NCBI RefSeq assembly: GCF_020421205.1 | Contig: NZ_JAIZZH010000007.1 | Coordinates: 62,001 to 126,000, forward strand | Length of the DNA stretch: 64,000 nt | DNA from: Hymenobacter pini | Lineage (GTDB): Bacteria; Bacteroidota; Bacteroidia; Cytophagales; Hymenobacteraceae | Reading direction: 5' to 3' | Shown: one piece after another, positions 56,861 through 64,000 of the stretch | How the letters are laid out: each line of letters opens with the position of its first letter | Position numbering within the stretch: the stretch's first letter is position 1 | The notes under the pieces: generated by a model | Databases searched by the model: none | Seen by the model: only the letters and a program-made list of their open reading frames with translations | Told to the model about the DNA's origin: nothing | Position numbers and translations under genes: made by a program

Positions 56861-57403
56861 CTAGCGTTTCTGAATAATAATAGAGCCGGCTCCGCTGGTG
56901 GGCTTGCGGATTTGGCCGGTAGCCAGCACTGAGCGTTGTCCGCCAAACTGAAACCCGGCCGTATTAGCGTTCAGGCCGGTCAGGTTCCCGCCGCCGGCGG
57001 CCACCATATTTCCCCCACCAGCGGCAACTACGTTGCCGCCACCGGCCGCCACCACATTAGCGCCGCCCGCGGCAATTACCTGTCCGCTGCTACTGAGCAT
57101 TGAAACGCCCACAATCTGGCTGCCATCAGCTACTACCATCACCGAGCGGCCGTCACCCAGCGGCAAGTAGCCCACGCGCGTACCGCTGGCCAGAAACTGC
57201 CGCACAAAGCCCGTCAGTTCGTCGAAGTTACCCCAGGAGCCGTTGTTGTAGAGCTTGATGTTGCACTCACAGGTTTCGCCCTGGCCCACTGGGACCCGGT
57301 TGGCCACTTTCTTGTAGGCATCCGTAATCCAAGGGTCGCGGCACTGGGCGGAAGCGGCCAAGGCACCGGTTAATAGCAGCAGAGCAAGTAGCAAGGTTTT
57401 CAT
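56861..57403 (-). CDS. exported protein with tandem AAGGGNxV octapeptides
   Basis: A 180-residue protein: signal peptide 1-20 (GALAASAQ), a conserved Cys-containing region (CRDPWITDAYKKVANRVPVGQGETCECNIKLYNNGSWGNFDELTGFVRQFL, 21-71), then a strand-rich middle. Four tandem octapeptides AAGG(A/G)NVV/MV/LT occupy 111-142, and the tail is KPTSGAGSIIIQKR. The repeat could form a beta-helix-like rod or flexible spacer. No family recognised. The ATG at 57403 starts the signal peptide. Probably periplasmic or surface; the three Cys may form a disulfide. Confidence 0.65.
   Translation of the reverse strand: MKTLLLALLLLTGALAASAQCRDPWITDAYKKVANRVPVGQGETCECNIKLYNNGSWGNFDELTGFVRQFLASGTRVGYLPLGDGRSVMVVADGSQIVGVSMLSSSGQVIAAGGANVVAAGGGNVVAAGGGNMVAAGGGNLTGLNANTAGFQFGGQRSVLATGQIRKPTSGAGSIIIQKR
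56978..57073 (-). repeat. four imperfect 24-bp tandem repeats
   Basis: Encode the AAGGGNVV octapeptides of the gene at 56861-57403. Copies differ by a few bases each, so they are somewhat diverged. Confidence 0.8.
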
Positions 57404-57513
57404 AAGGGTGCGGAACAAGGGTGAAAAGTATCGTCAGATTACTCTTTACCACGCACATTGTCATCATCCTGCTGCTGAGCTGGCCGGAAAAGTCGACCAG
57501 CTATGGCTACCGT

Positions 57514-58410
57514 CTACGGACGGGGCGCCGCCGGGCCGGCTTCCGCCAATAATTGCCGCAGTTGCCCGTACACTACATTTCGAATCCAGTATAGCTGCAA
57601 CACCATGGGTATGTGCTTTTTGCCGGGCAGCACCGTGTAGCGGGGCGTATGGCCCTGCGCTTTCAGCCGCTCCCGAAACCGCTTAGTGCTGCTACTGATG
57701 GATGGATACGTGCGGCCACCAACGAGCAGCACCATGGGCGGCGTGTTCGGGGTAATGTGGTACAGCGCCGAGGTTTGCTGCCACACGGCCGGGTTGCGCC
57801 CAAAGGGTACTAGGTATTGCTCGTCGCCGGGGTACTGCATTTTCTGCAGGTAGTCGTACATGTCCAGGCCCGCCGGGTCATCCAGCACGGCTCCTCGGAC
57901 GGGGTTACGGGCCAGGCCCCACCGCCGGAACAACGCATCATTTGTAGCCAGCAACGCCGCCAGCCCGCCGCCGGCCGAGTGGCCCATCACAAACACGCGT
58001 TGGGCATCACCGCCGTACTCCTGGCAATGCGCCACCGTCCAGGCCACTGCGCGGGTGCAGTCATCGGCCATTTGGGGCACCTTCACCTGCGGAGCCAGCC
58101 GGTAGTTGATGATGACGGCTACAATACCCAGCCGGGCCAGCCGCCGCCCCACAAACGTGTACAGGTTTTTGCTGCCGCTGTTCCAGCTGCCGCCATGAAT
58201 AAACACCACCACCGGGCGCAAAGCCGCTGCACGCTTCCGCGGCACATACACGTCCAGCCGGTGGCGGGTGGCACTATACGCCGTATCGGAAGCGGGCACA
58301 TAGGCCACATCGGCTATGCGGCGGCTGGGCCGGGCCGCTACCAGCTGGTTCAGCCCCAAAAATAGTATACCCACGAGCAGAGCTGCCCGTCCAATCCAGA
58401 AATACCGCAT
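57514..58410 (-). CDS. exported alpha/beta hydrolase (carboxylesterase/BD-FAE type)
   Basis: A 298-residue hydrolase with an N-terminal membrane or signal segment (RAALLVGILFLGLNQLVAA). Motifs: oxyanion HGGSW in VVFIHGGSWNSGSKN, nucleophile elbow GHSAGG in VFVMGHSAGGGLAALLA, the acid in YRLAPQ-D region or DDPAGLDMYDYL, and catalytic His in PGKKHIPMVLQL. This fits the HSL/BD-FAE esterase group. The oxyanion HGGS and GxSxG are clear; the substrate is not predictable. The start at 58410 is well placed. It is followed by 110 nt with no gene before the repeat protein start. Confidence 0.87.
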   Translation of the reverse strand: MRYFWIGRAALLVGILFLGLNQLVAARPSRRIADVAYVPASDTAYSATRHRLDVYVPRKRAAALRPVVVFIHGGSWNSGSKNLYTFVGRRLARLGIVAVIINYRLAPQVKVPQMADDCTRAVAWTVAHCQEYGGDAQRVFVMGHSAGGGLAALLATNDALFRRWGLARNPVRGAVLDDPAGLDMYDYLQKMQYPGDEQYLVPFGRNPAVWQQTSALYHITPNTPPMVLLVGGRTYPSISSSTKRFRERLKAQGHTPRYTVLPGKKHIPMVLQLYWIRNVVYGQLRQLLAEAGPAAPRP

Positions 58411-58476
58411 GTTGTTGCTATTGATGAGCCGGGAACTGTACGCACCCGACGAGGCCCTCGGATTGGCCCGTAGCCG

Positions 58477-58510
58477 TTGCCTGTCGGGTTACGCAGTCTT
58501 TCTATCTTTG
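58477..58510 (+). promoter_or_regulatory. promoter of the TPR gene (-33 TTG, -7 TATCTTTG)
   Basis: Exact TAnnTTTG at 58503-58510; TTG at 58477-58479 with a 23-nt spacer, the upper limit of the normal range. It lies 49 nt upstream of the ATG. Confidence 0.5.
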
Positions 58511-58559
58511 ATAACTGGCCCCGGGCCAATTTTTTCCCTGCTTTGTTCGTTTCGCTTTC

Positions 58560-59267
58560 ATGAAATCAGTTGTTCTGCTGGCTACCGCCGGCCTGCTCTG
58601 GGTGGCTGCTCCGGCCCAGGCGCAGCGTAAGTCTAAATCTGCGGCAGCGCCGGCCGCCACTTTCCAGCGGCTGCAGCCCCAGTTTGGGGGCCTCACGCCA
58701 GCCCAGGCCGAGCAGGCGCTTGGCCCGGCGTTTATTAGCAAGCTGGCAGGCAGTTTTGCCTCCCGGGCCGAGGCCAGCCGGTTTTTTAGCGCCAAAGGCT
58801 ACGAATACCTCGCCGAAAACCAGCCCGATACGGCCGTGTACCGCTTCAACCTGGCTTGGGTGCTTGACCCCGCCAATGCCGAAGCTTACCACGGCCTGGG
58901 TATCGTCAGCAGCAACGCCGCCCCGGAGCAATCCATCAGCCTGTTGAATCAAGGACTGGCGCTGGCCCCCACCAACTCCTACCTGCTCAGCGACCTGGGC
59001 GCGAGCTACCTGATTCGGTATCAGCAAACCAAGAAGAAAAAAGACCTGACCACGGCCGCTGAGTTTTTGCAAAAAGCCACTACGCAGGATTCCACCAACG
59101 CCACCGGCTGGCAGCAGCTGGCCCGCGCCTACTACTACCAGGAGCAGTACCCGCAGGCGTGGGAGGCCATTCACAAGGGCCAGAACATCAATTTTGGCTC
59201 CATGGATTTCGACTTGGTATCCGAGTTAAAGGAAAAGCTTCCTGATCCGCAAGGCACTATCAAGTAG
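58560..59267 (+). CDS. exported TPR-repeat protein
   Basis: A 235-residue protein with a signal peptide (1-22, ending PAQAQ), a Lys/Ala-rich stretch, and then tetratricopeptide helices from about 75 to 220: AKGYEYLAENQPDTAVYRFNLAWVLDPANAEAYHGLG; PEQSISLLNQGLALAPTNSYLLSDLG; and ATGWQQLARAYYYQEQYPQAWEAIHKGQNI. It probably acts as a periplasmic scaffold. The partner is unknown. The outer-membrane barrel gene follows 74 nt downstream on the same strand, possibly in one operon. Confidence 0.8.
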   Translation: MKSVVLLATAGLLWVAAPAQAQRKSKSAAAPAATFQRLQPQFGGLTPAQAEQALGPAFISKLAGSFASRAEASRFFSAKGYEYLAENQPDTAVYRFNLAWVLDPANAEAYHGLGIVSSNAAPEQSISLLNQGLALAPTNSYLLSDLGASYLIRYQQTKKKKDLTTAAEFLQKATTQDSTNATGWQQLARAYYYQEQYPQAWEAIHKGQNINFGSMDFDLVSELKEKLPDPQGTIK

Positions 59268-59341
59268 CGCGTTGCGAAACTCCGCCGCAACCCCGGCTGC
59301 CCGCACCCGTATGCCGGCTTCATCCACATTTTCTGTACTGC

Positions 59342-60100
59342 GTGACTCTCCGCTCCCTTCTGCCTGCCAGCCTTCTCCTGCTTCTAGCGGGCTACTCTGC
59401 TACCGCGCAGGACGCCGGCCCTGAACGCCGCCGCCGCCACTACGACGGCAAGGCCCGGGCCTATTACCAAGGCCCGGTCCGGTTTACGCTGGGCGGAGGC
59501 ATTGGCTACTACAACGGCGACCTAACCAGCAGCCTCGGCGACCAGTTTCTGGGGCCGAGCTTCACCGGCGGCGTACAGTACCAGCTGCACCCGCACTGGC
59601 AGGTGGGCGGCGAAGCATCGTACATCCGGCTTGGGGCCAAAGATTATCTGCCGGAGCGCGGGCTGGCATTTCAGAGCCACAACCTCGCGGGTATTGCCTT
59701 TGTGCGGTGGGAGCCGCTACACGATGAAGGCGCCTATGCCGCCCCGCGCAAGCCAGCCTCCATCATTAAGCCGTACCTGAAAGTCGGGGGTGGCTGGGTA
59801 CTGTATAATCCCAAAGCATTCCGGGGTACGGAACGCCCCAACGGTAACACTGATACCAATTACCTGTCGGCTGAGCGCAACGATTATTCCGCGCTGGCCC
59901 TGGTGCTACCGGTAGGGGTGGGTTTCACCGTGCGGCTCACGCCCAAACTGGGCGCTTCGCTGGAAGGCTCGTATTCCTTCACCACCACCGACCAACTGGA
60001 CGACATAAGTACTGCTTCCGGCCGGTCAGCGTCCTCTATGAAAGATGGCTACGGGCAGCTGGAGCTAAAGCTCGAATACGCTCCCTGGGGCCGCCGGTAG
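59342..60100 (+). CDS. outer-membrane beta-barrel protein; GTG start
   Basis: A 252-residue barrel protein with a signal peptide (LLPASLLLLLAGYSATAQ, cleavage near 23). A basic stretch (PERRRRHYDG) follows, then strands YFTLGGGIGYYNGDLTSSLGDQ, GGVQYQLHPHWQVGGEASYIRLG, and LVLPVGVGFTVRLTPKLGASLEGSYSFTTTDQLDDIS. The C-terminus is LKLEYAPWGRR. It is of the OmpA-barrel/PorT-like type without a peptidoglycan-binding domain. The start is a GTG at 59342; a nearby ATG at 59311 is out of frame. A shared terminator lies 50 nt downstream. Confidence 0.8.
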   Translation: MTLRSLLPASLLLLLAGYSATAQDAGPERRRRHYDGKARAYYQGPVRFTLGGGIGYYNGDLTSSLGDQFLGPSFTGGVQYQLHPHWQVGGEASYIRLGAKDYLPERGLAFQSHNLAGIAFVRWEPLHDEGAYAAPRKPASIIKPYLKVGGGWVLYNPKAFRGTERPNGNTDTNYLSAERNDYSALALVLPVGVGFTVRLTPKLGASLEGSYSFTTTDQLDDISTASGRSASSMKDGYGQLELKLEYAPWGRR

Positions 60101-60150
60101 CCTTTGCTGCTCGTGGCAGATGCTCACGCATTCTGTTTCGCTATTTACAA

Positions 60151-60186
60151 AACAAAAAGGGCTGCCAACCGGCAGCCCTTTTTGTT
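60151..60186. terminator. bidirectional terminator, 16-bp perfect stem
   Basis: Arms 60151-60166 and 60171-60186 exact, loop AACC, with A5 and T5 tracts. Between the barrel gene (+) and the protease gene (-). Confidence 0.9.
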
Positions 60187-60204
60187 GAGGGGAGATGCGC
60201 AGGA

Positions 60205-62670
60205 CTATTCTTTCACGAACTTCTCGTGGAAGGATTTCTGACCGTCGCTAACTGTCAGCAGGTAGATGCCCTTGGCCAGACCGGCTACGTTCAGGCGGCC
60301 GCCTTCGAAGCGGGCACCAGCTACACGGGCACCGCGCAGGTCGGTTACCGTGGCCGATACTACTCCGGCTTTGCTAGCCAGCGAGATGTTCAACTCGTCG
60401 GTAGCCGGGTTCGGGAACACCGTAATAGCTTTTTCAACCGAGTTGCTCAGCGACGAACCGCCGGCAATGCTGGCTACACCCTGCGGAGCGAAGGTACCGC
60501 CCGTGATATTCACCGTGTAGTCTTCGGTTTCGCCGTAGCTATAGCTGTTGCAGCTGGTAGTAGCCGAGGCGTCGCTCATGATGATGCGCATGCGGGTAGC
60601 ACCCGATTTGGCCGTGGTGGGAACCGTAAAGGTGCCCGACAGCGTGCCGCTGCTCGACGACGAGCCCGATACTACCAACTCACCAGCATCCGTGAATACA
60701 CCATTCTGGTTGTAGTCGATGTACACTTTCCAGTACTCCGTGTAAGCCGTAGAAGCGAAGCCAGCCGAGAAGCTGACGGTTTGCGACGAGCCAGCAGCTA
60801 CCGAAGTGGACGAAGCCGTGCCGTTGTAGTAGCCAGCATCAGCACCCGAGGTGCGGGCAATGGAGCCCAGGCTCACGTAGTCGATCCACTCGTAGGCCAC
60901 GCTAGTGCCTTTGCTGGCGCAGTACGAGGTGGTGGGCGGCGGAGTAGTACCTCCACCGTAGGCGGCGCCTACCCCAACGGCGTACCACGCGTTGGTTACG
61001 GCCTGCTCCTGCGTGGAACCAGCCCCGAACAGGTCTTTTGCAGCGTTGATGGTGGCGGTGCGAGCCGAAGCGTAAGTCGACGAAGAAGTCAGGTATACGC
61101 TTTCGGCGCGGTAGGCAATTTTAGCGGCATTGGTGATACCCAGACCAGCTACCGAGAAGCTCAAGCCTTTTTCGTTGGTGCCGGTTTTGCCCACCGAAAT
61201 CAGGTAGAACCAGTAGTTAAGCACACCCGAGTTGGTGTGCACCCCGCCGTTGTCGCCGGTGCCGGTGTACCAGTAGGTGCCTTTGTAGTAGGCGGGCTGG
61301 CCCTGCGAGTTGGGGTTGCTCATGGAGCGCAGCGCGGCCTGCTGCTTGTCAATCTCCTCGCCAATCAGCCAGGTGTCTTTGGCCTTTACCCCACCCGACG
61401 TAGCGCCCAGCGTGGATACGGCGTAGTTTTCGATGGCAGCGCCCCAGATATCGGAGAAGCCTTCGTTCATGGCACCCGACTCGTTGGAATACACTAGGTT
61501 GGCGGTTTTCTCGCACACGGCGTGACCAATTTCGTGGCCGCACACGTCCAGCGAGGTCAGCGGGCGGAAGCGCGAGGCCCCGTCGCCGTAGGTCATTACC
61601 GAGCCGTTCCAGTAGGCGTTTTCGTAGCCTACACCGTCGCCGGGGGTATCGTCGAAGTGAACGTAGCTCTTGATTTTCGCACCGGCGTTGTCGTAGGAGT
61701 TACGGCCGTGCACGTTTTTCCAGTAATCGTAGGTAGCCTGAGCACCAAAGTGAGCGTCGCCGGCTACGTTATCAAAGTTGGCATTGTTGTACTCCGTCCA
61801 GCTGTTGTCGGCGTCGGTGAAATCAACGGCCGAGGTGTAGGAGTTGCCTTTTTTGCAGTTGTAGGTTTCAATACCCAGGCCGCGGGTTGCTTCGCGCAGA
61901 CGGTAGGCAGTGCCGGTGTAGTCATCGGCAATAGAGCGGGTGCCGCTGTAGGCGGTGGCAAACGAGCCCGTAGCGGCCGTGTGCTTGATGATGTCGTTTT
62001 TGAGTACTACCTCGCCGGTGTGGGCATCCACGTAGATGTAGGCGCGGCTTACGGGAGCCTGGGCGTACACGTCAAACTTCCAGGCCAGCGTGGGCTTGCG
62101 GGCCTTCTGCGGGCTCTGGCTGCGCTGGTTGTTGACAATTACCAGCTCGCCCTGGGGCTTGTAGGTGGCATTGGGGTTGTTTTCCTGCTGCTTCAGGCCA
62201 GCTTCGGCCTGGGCATCCTGCCACATATAGCGCTTAGCGCCCACAAACGAGAGGGCCCGTTCCAAGGCAGCCGAGGCGTTCAGGGAAGGCGTAATGTTGA
62301 GGCCGCGCACGGTCTCAAACTGCCCGCTGATGCTTTCCACACGGCCCTGGCGGGCGTGCACGGAGTAGGTGGCGTAGTCTACCTTGATGCCTTTATAGTA
62401 CTGCTGATACTTTTCGTGCACAAAACCCAGCTGGTCGGCTTCGGTTTTGGCTTGTAGCAGCTGATCGTCCGACGTGAGCTGCAACTGTTCGCGCAGCAAA
62501 GACTGCGCATTGCTCAGTTGCGCCTCCTGACCAGCCCGAAACCGGACCATGTAGGGCGTACCGTTGTCGTTTAGGTCTTTCGTCTGCACCCGGGAGTAAT
62601 CCTGGGCCAGTGCCGACGAGGCTACGCCACCGAGCAGCAACAGCGTTGCCGCAGAGTATTTGTTGATCAT
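60205..62670 (-). CDS. secreted M4 (thermolysin-like) metalloprotease with GEVED and T9SS domains
   Basis: An 821-residue pre-pro-protease. Order: signal peptide 1-22 (SSALAQ), FTP and PepSY propeptide (about 40-195), M4 catalytic domain with H379EIGH383 and Glu403 in NEGFSD, M4 C-terminal domain with GGVHTNSGVLNYWFY (proton-donor His), a GEVED beta-domain (about 590-720, ending YGETEDYTVNI), and a type-A T9SS C-terminal signal (from about 745: ITVFPNPATDELNISL...). It should be cleaved after export and released or fixed at the surface by T9SS. Function would be extracellular protein digestion. Its start is followed upstream by an AT-rich leader. Confidence 0.95.
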   Translation of the reverse strand: MINKYSAATLLLLGGVASSALAQDYSRVQTKDLNDNGTPYMVRFRAGQEAQLSNAQSLLREQLQLTSDDQLLQAKTEADQLGFVHEKYQQYYKGIKVDYATYSVHARQGRVESISGQFETVRGLNITPSLNASAALERALSFVGAKRYMWQDAQAEAGLKQQENNPNATYKPQGELVIVNNQRSQSPQKARKPTLAWKFDVYAQAPVSRAYIYVDAHTGEVVLKNDIIKHTAATGSFATAYSGTRSIADDYTGTAYRLREATRGLGIETYNCKKGNSYTSAVDFTDADNSWTEYNNANFDNVAGDAHFGAQATYDYWKNVHGRNSYDNAGAKIKSYVHFDDTPGDGVGYENAYWNGSVMTYGDGASRFRPLTSLDVCGHEIGHAVCEKTANLVYSNESGAMNEGFSDIWGAAIENYAVSTLGATSGGVKAKDTWLIGEEIDKQQAALRSMSNPNSQGQPAYYKGTYWYTGTGDNGGVHTNSGVLNYWFYLISVGKTGTNEKGLSFSVAGLGITNAAKIAYRAESVYLTSSSTYASARTATINAAKDLFGAGSTQEQAVTNAWYAVGVGAAYGGGTTPPPTTSYCASKGTSVAYEWIDYVSLGSIARTSGADAGYYNGTASSTSVAAGSSQTVSFSAGFASTAYTEYWKVYIDYNQNGVFTDAGELVVSGSSSSSGTLSGTFTVPTTAKSGATRMRIIMSDASATTSCNSYSYGETEDYTVNITGGTFAPQGVASIAGGSSLSNSVEKAITVFPNPATDELNISLASKAGVVSATVTDLRGARVAGARFEGGRLNVAGLAKGIYLLTVSDGQKSFHEKFVKE

Positions 62671-62973
62671 ACTGTGTGGTTGGTTGTGGGGAGTGAAATT
62701 GAATTACTTCGTTACCGGGCTTCGTTCCGGCGGCGAAGTACTTACGGCTGCCAAATTAATAATTCTTTAATACTAACAATCATATTTTAACAAAATCATT
62801 ATCAATACCCCTTCACAAAGCAATTATTGTTGAAAACAAAGCCATGTATTAACAATGCTTAAAACATTTACAATGCATCCTTTTTACACAATCACGAGTT
62901 CTTTGCCCATTGCTTATATCCTGGCTGCCCTCATGGGATAGCCAAAATTTTAAACATTTCAAGATTCATCTTC
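62671..62973. other. AT-rich intergenic region between divergent genes
   Basis: 303 nt without a gene. From about 62750 to 62890 it is strongly AT-rich (TTAATACTAACAATCATATT). On the minus strand, TTAATTTG (62752-62759) with TTG at 62777-62779 and a 17-nt spacer is a near-consensus promoter for the protease. No TAnnTTTG box was found for the SDR gene. No hairpin or repeat of note. Confidence 0.5.
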
Positions 62974-63765
62974 ATGCAGTCTTCATTTTTCGCATCGATA
63001 AACGCACGCTGGAGCCTGCGCGGACAAACGGCTGTGGTTACCGGGGCTTCAAAAGGCATTGGGGCGGCGGCGGCGGCCGAACTGCTGCAGTTTGGGGCCA
63101 GCGTGCTGGCCGTAGCGCGCACTGCCGCTGAGCTGGAGCAGCAAGTAGCTGAGTGGCAGCAACAAGGGCTGGATGCCTACGCCCTGGCCGCTGATGTGAG
63201 CACCACTGAGGGACGGGTGCAGGTGCTGGATACCGCCCGGCAACGCTGGCCCCAACTGCACATCCTCGTCAACAACGTGGGCACCAACATTCGCAAGCCA
63301 ACTGTGAGTTACGCCTTGCCTGAGTACCAGCAGCTGCTGGCTACTAATCTGGAATCTGCGTGGGAGCTGAGCCGGGGGCTGCAGCCATTACTGGCGGCTT
63401 CCGGGGCGGGCAGCATCGTCAATATTTCGTCGGTGGCGGGCCTGACGCACGTGCGCACCGGCTCCATTTACGGCATGACGAAGGCGGCGCTGGTGCAGCT
63501 CACGCGCAACCTGGCTGTGGAGTGGGCCGGGCAGAATATTCGGGTGAACTGCGTGGCGCCCTGGTATATTCGCACGCCGTTGGCTGCCGGCGTGTTGCAG
63601 AACGAAGCCTATTTGCAGGAGGTACTGAGCCGCACGCCGGCTGGCCGCATCGGAGAGCCGGAAGAAGTAGCGGCGGCCGTGGCTTTCCTGTGTCTGCCCG
63701 CCGCAGCGTACATCACCGGCCAAACGCTGGCCGTGGACGGCGGCTTCACAGTGAATGGGTTTTAA
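62974..63765 (+). CDS. SDR-family oxidoreductase (tropinone-reductase-like)
   Basis: A cytoplasmic NAD(P)-dependent dehydrogenase of 263 residues. Cofactor motif TGASKGIGAAAAAELL (about 24-39), NNVGTN, catalytic Ser in IVNISSVAGL, Tyr and Lys in YGMTKAAL, and the end YITGQTLAVDGGFTVNGF typical of classical SDRs. The overall look resembles tropinone-reductase-type enzymes, a label often given to SDRs of unknown substrate. Alcohol or keto-group oxidoreduction is safe; the substrate is not known. Divergent from the protease gene; a hairpin follows. Confidence 0.9.
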   Translation: MQSSFFASINARWSLRGQTAVVTGASKGIGAAAAAELLQFGASVLAVARTAAELEQQVAEWQQQGLDAYALAADVSTTEGRVQVLDTARQRWPQLHILVNNVGTNIRKPTVSYALPEYQQLLATNLESAWELSRGLQPLLAASGAGSIVNISSVAGLTHVRTGSIYGMTKAALVQLTRNLAVEWAGQNIRVNCVAPWYIRTPLAAGVLQNEAYLQEVLSRTPAGRIGEPEEVAAAVAFLCLPAAAYITGQTLAVDGGFTVNGF

Positions 63766-63789
63766 GTTGAGAAGTTTGTAAGTTGAGAG

Positions 63790-63844
63790 GTTAGAAAGTT
63801 GACGTCCATCCTTTGCTTAAGCAGGCTGGTATCAACTTTCTAAC
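63790..63844. terminator. hairpin between convergent genes, 13-bp perfect arms
   Basis: GTTAGAAAGTTGA (63790-63802) and its complement (63832-63844); with one mismatch the arms reach 17 nt. The surrounding repeats of AGTTGAGAxGTT give it a low-complexity look. Confidence 0.7.
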
Positions 63845-63852
63845 TTCTTAAC

Positions 63853-64000
63853 CTAAAAACTCTTCACCATTTCCCGTAGGGCGGCTTCGTAACGGGGCAG
63901 GGCCTGAGAGTCGGAAGCTAGGTAGAGGAAGGGCTCGATGAGCTCCAGTTCCATCAGGAGCAACTCGCCGTTTTGGTCAATTCCATCTACGCGGGCATAC
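63853..64000 (-). CDS. 3' end of an ATP-grasp-type protein gene (partial)
   Basis: A minus-strand frame entering from the right edge gives 48 residues and TAG (63853-63855). The sequence YARVDGIDQNGELLLMELELIEPFLYL and a following helix ending REMVKSF match the C-terminal end of ATP-grasp enzymes, where the two Glu of MELELIEP bind ATP-linked magnesium. The rest lies outside the window, so substrate and family (glutathione-synthase-like, or a cell-envelope ligase) cannot be given. It converges on the SDR gene. Confidence 0.75.
   Translation of the reverse strand, partial: YARVDGIDQNGELLLMELELIEPFLYLASDSQALPRYEAALREMVKSF

Noticed and set aside
60226..61497. Plus-strand open frame of 423 codons over the M4 protease
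   Set aside because: Antisense to a clearly identified protease; composition is Gly/Arg/Ala-rich with no domains.
1..64000. CRISPR arrays, prophage, tRNA and rRNA genes
   Set aside because: No regularly spaced direct repeats, no structural phage genes and no tRNA cloverleaf or CCA-type ends were noticed in the intergenic regions. A covariance-model scan was not possible here.

Overview
The window is GC-rich chromosomal DNA from a member of the Bacteroidota, most likely the order Cytophagales and close to Hymenobacter. The evidence is a SusC/SusD pair, type IX secretion (T9SS) C-terminal sorting domains, a BshC bacillithiol enzyme, an extended-SDR threonine dehydrogenase, Bacteroidota-restricted small families (DUF4295, DUF5522, DUF1599, BT_3928-type), and a -7 promoter motif TAnnTTTG upstream of many genes. 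Shine-Dalgarno sequences are mostly absent, as expected for the phylum. Nearly all the sequence is ordinary chromosome. No prophage, CRISPR array, rRNA or tRNA was seen.

Layout. 1-8.2 kb: a minus-strand nutrient-uptake operon (SusC, SusD, sodium:solute symporter, atypical metallophosphoesterase), with a decayed IS3-type element upstream. 8.3-13 kb: a fatty-acid-hydroxylase-like protein, shikimate kinase, an oligopeptide-type ABC permease, a DoxX/BT_3928-type protein and a DUF1599 protein. 13-19.5 kb: folP translationally coupled to the c-di-AMP synthase cdaA; then kbl and tdh (threonine to glycine plus acetyl-CoA), separated by a patatin and an AT-richer gene of unknown function. 19.6-30.9 kb: DUF3891, YihY, two tandem outer-membrane barrels, rlmN, a thioesterase, mnmD, a zinc ribbon, a DUF2157/GDYXXLXY pair, a lone exbD, formyl-THF cyclo-ligase, and an ECF sigma factor with a membrane partner.

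31-41 kb: bshC, rimO, an esterase, and the cluster rpmB / pepP-like / rpmG / DUF4295 / ftsY. This cluster carries two repeat insertions and an aminopeptidase gene between the two ribosomal protein genes. 41-48.7 kb: DUF5522, rocD, a GT87-like membrane protein, small lipoproteins, hemB, a GNAT and a PAP2 phosphatase. 48.8-64 kb: an amino-acid permease, two tandem CDF cation transporters, a GH-A hydrolase paired with a phospholipase-D-like nuclease, a PA14-ricin-T9SS protein, ogt, an alpha/beta hydrolase, TPR and barrel proteins, a secreted M4 protease with GEVED and T9SS domains, an SDR, and the end of an ATP-grasp gene.

The most unusual non-coding feature is the number of long, nearly perfect inverted repeats between genes. 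Most sit where a terminator is expected, and one is built from the last codons of a gene. Two others look like dispersed repeat elements. I found no clearly new multi-gene system. The best candidates for undescribed biology are the orphan protein at 16475-17287, the ligand-poor metallophosphoesterase tied to the SusCD operon, the GH-A/PLD pair, and the 111-bp repeat next to ftsY.
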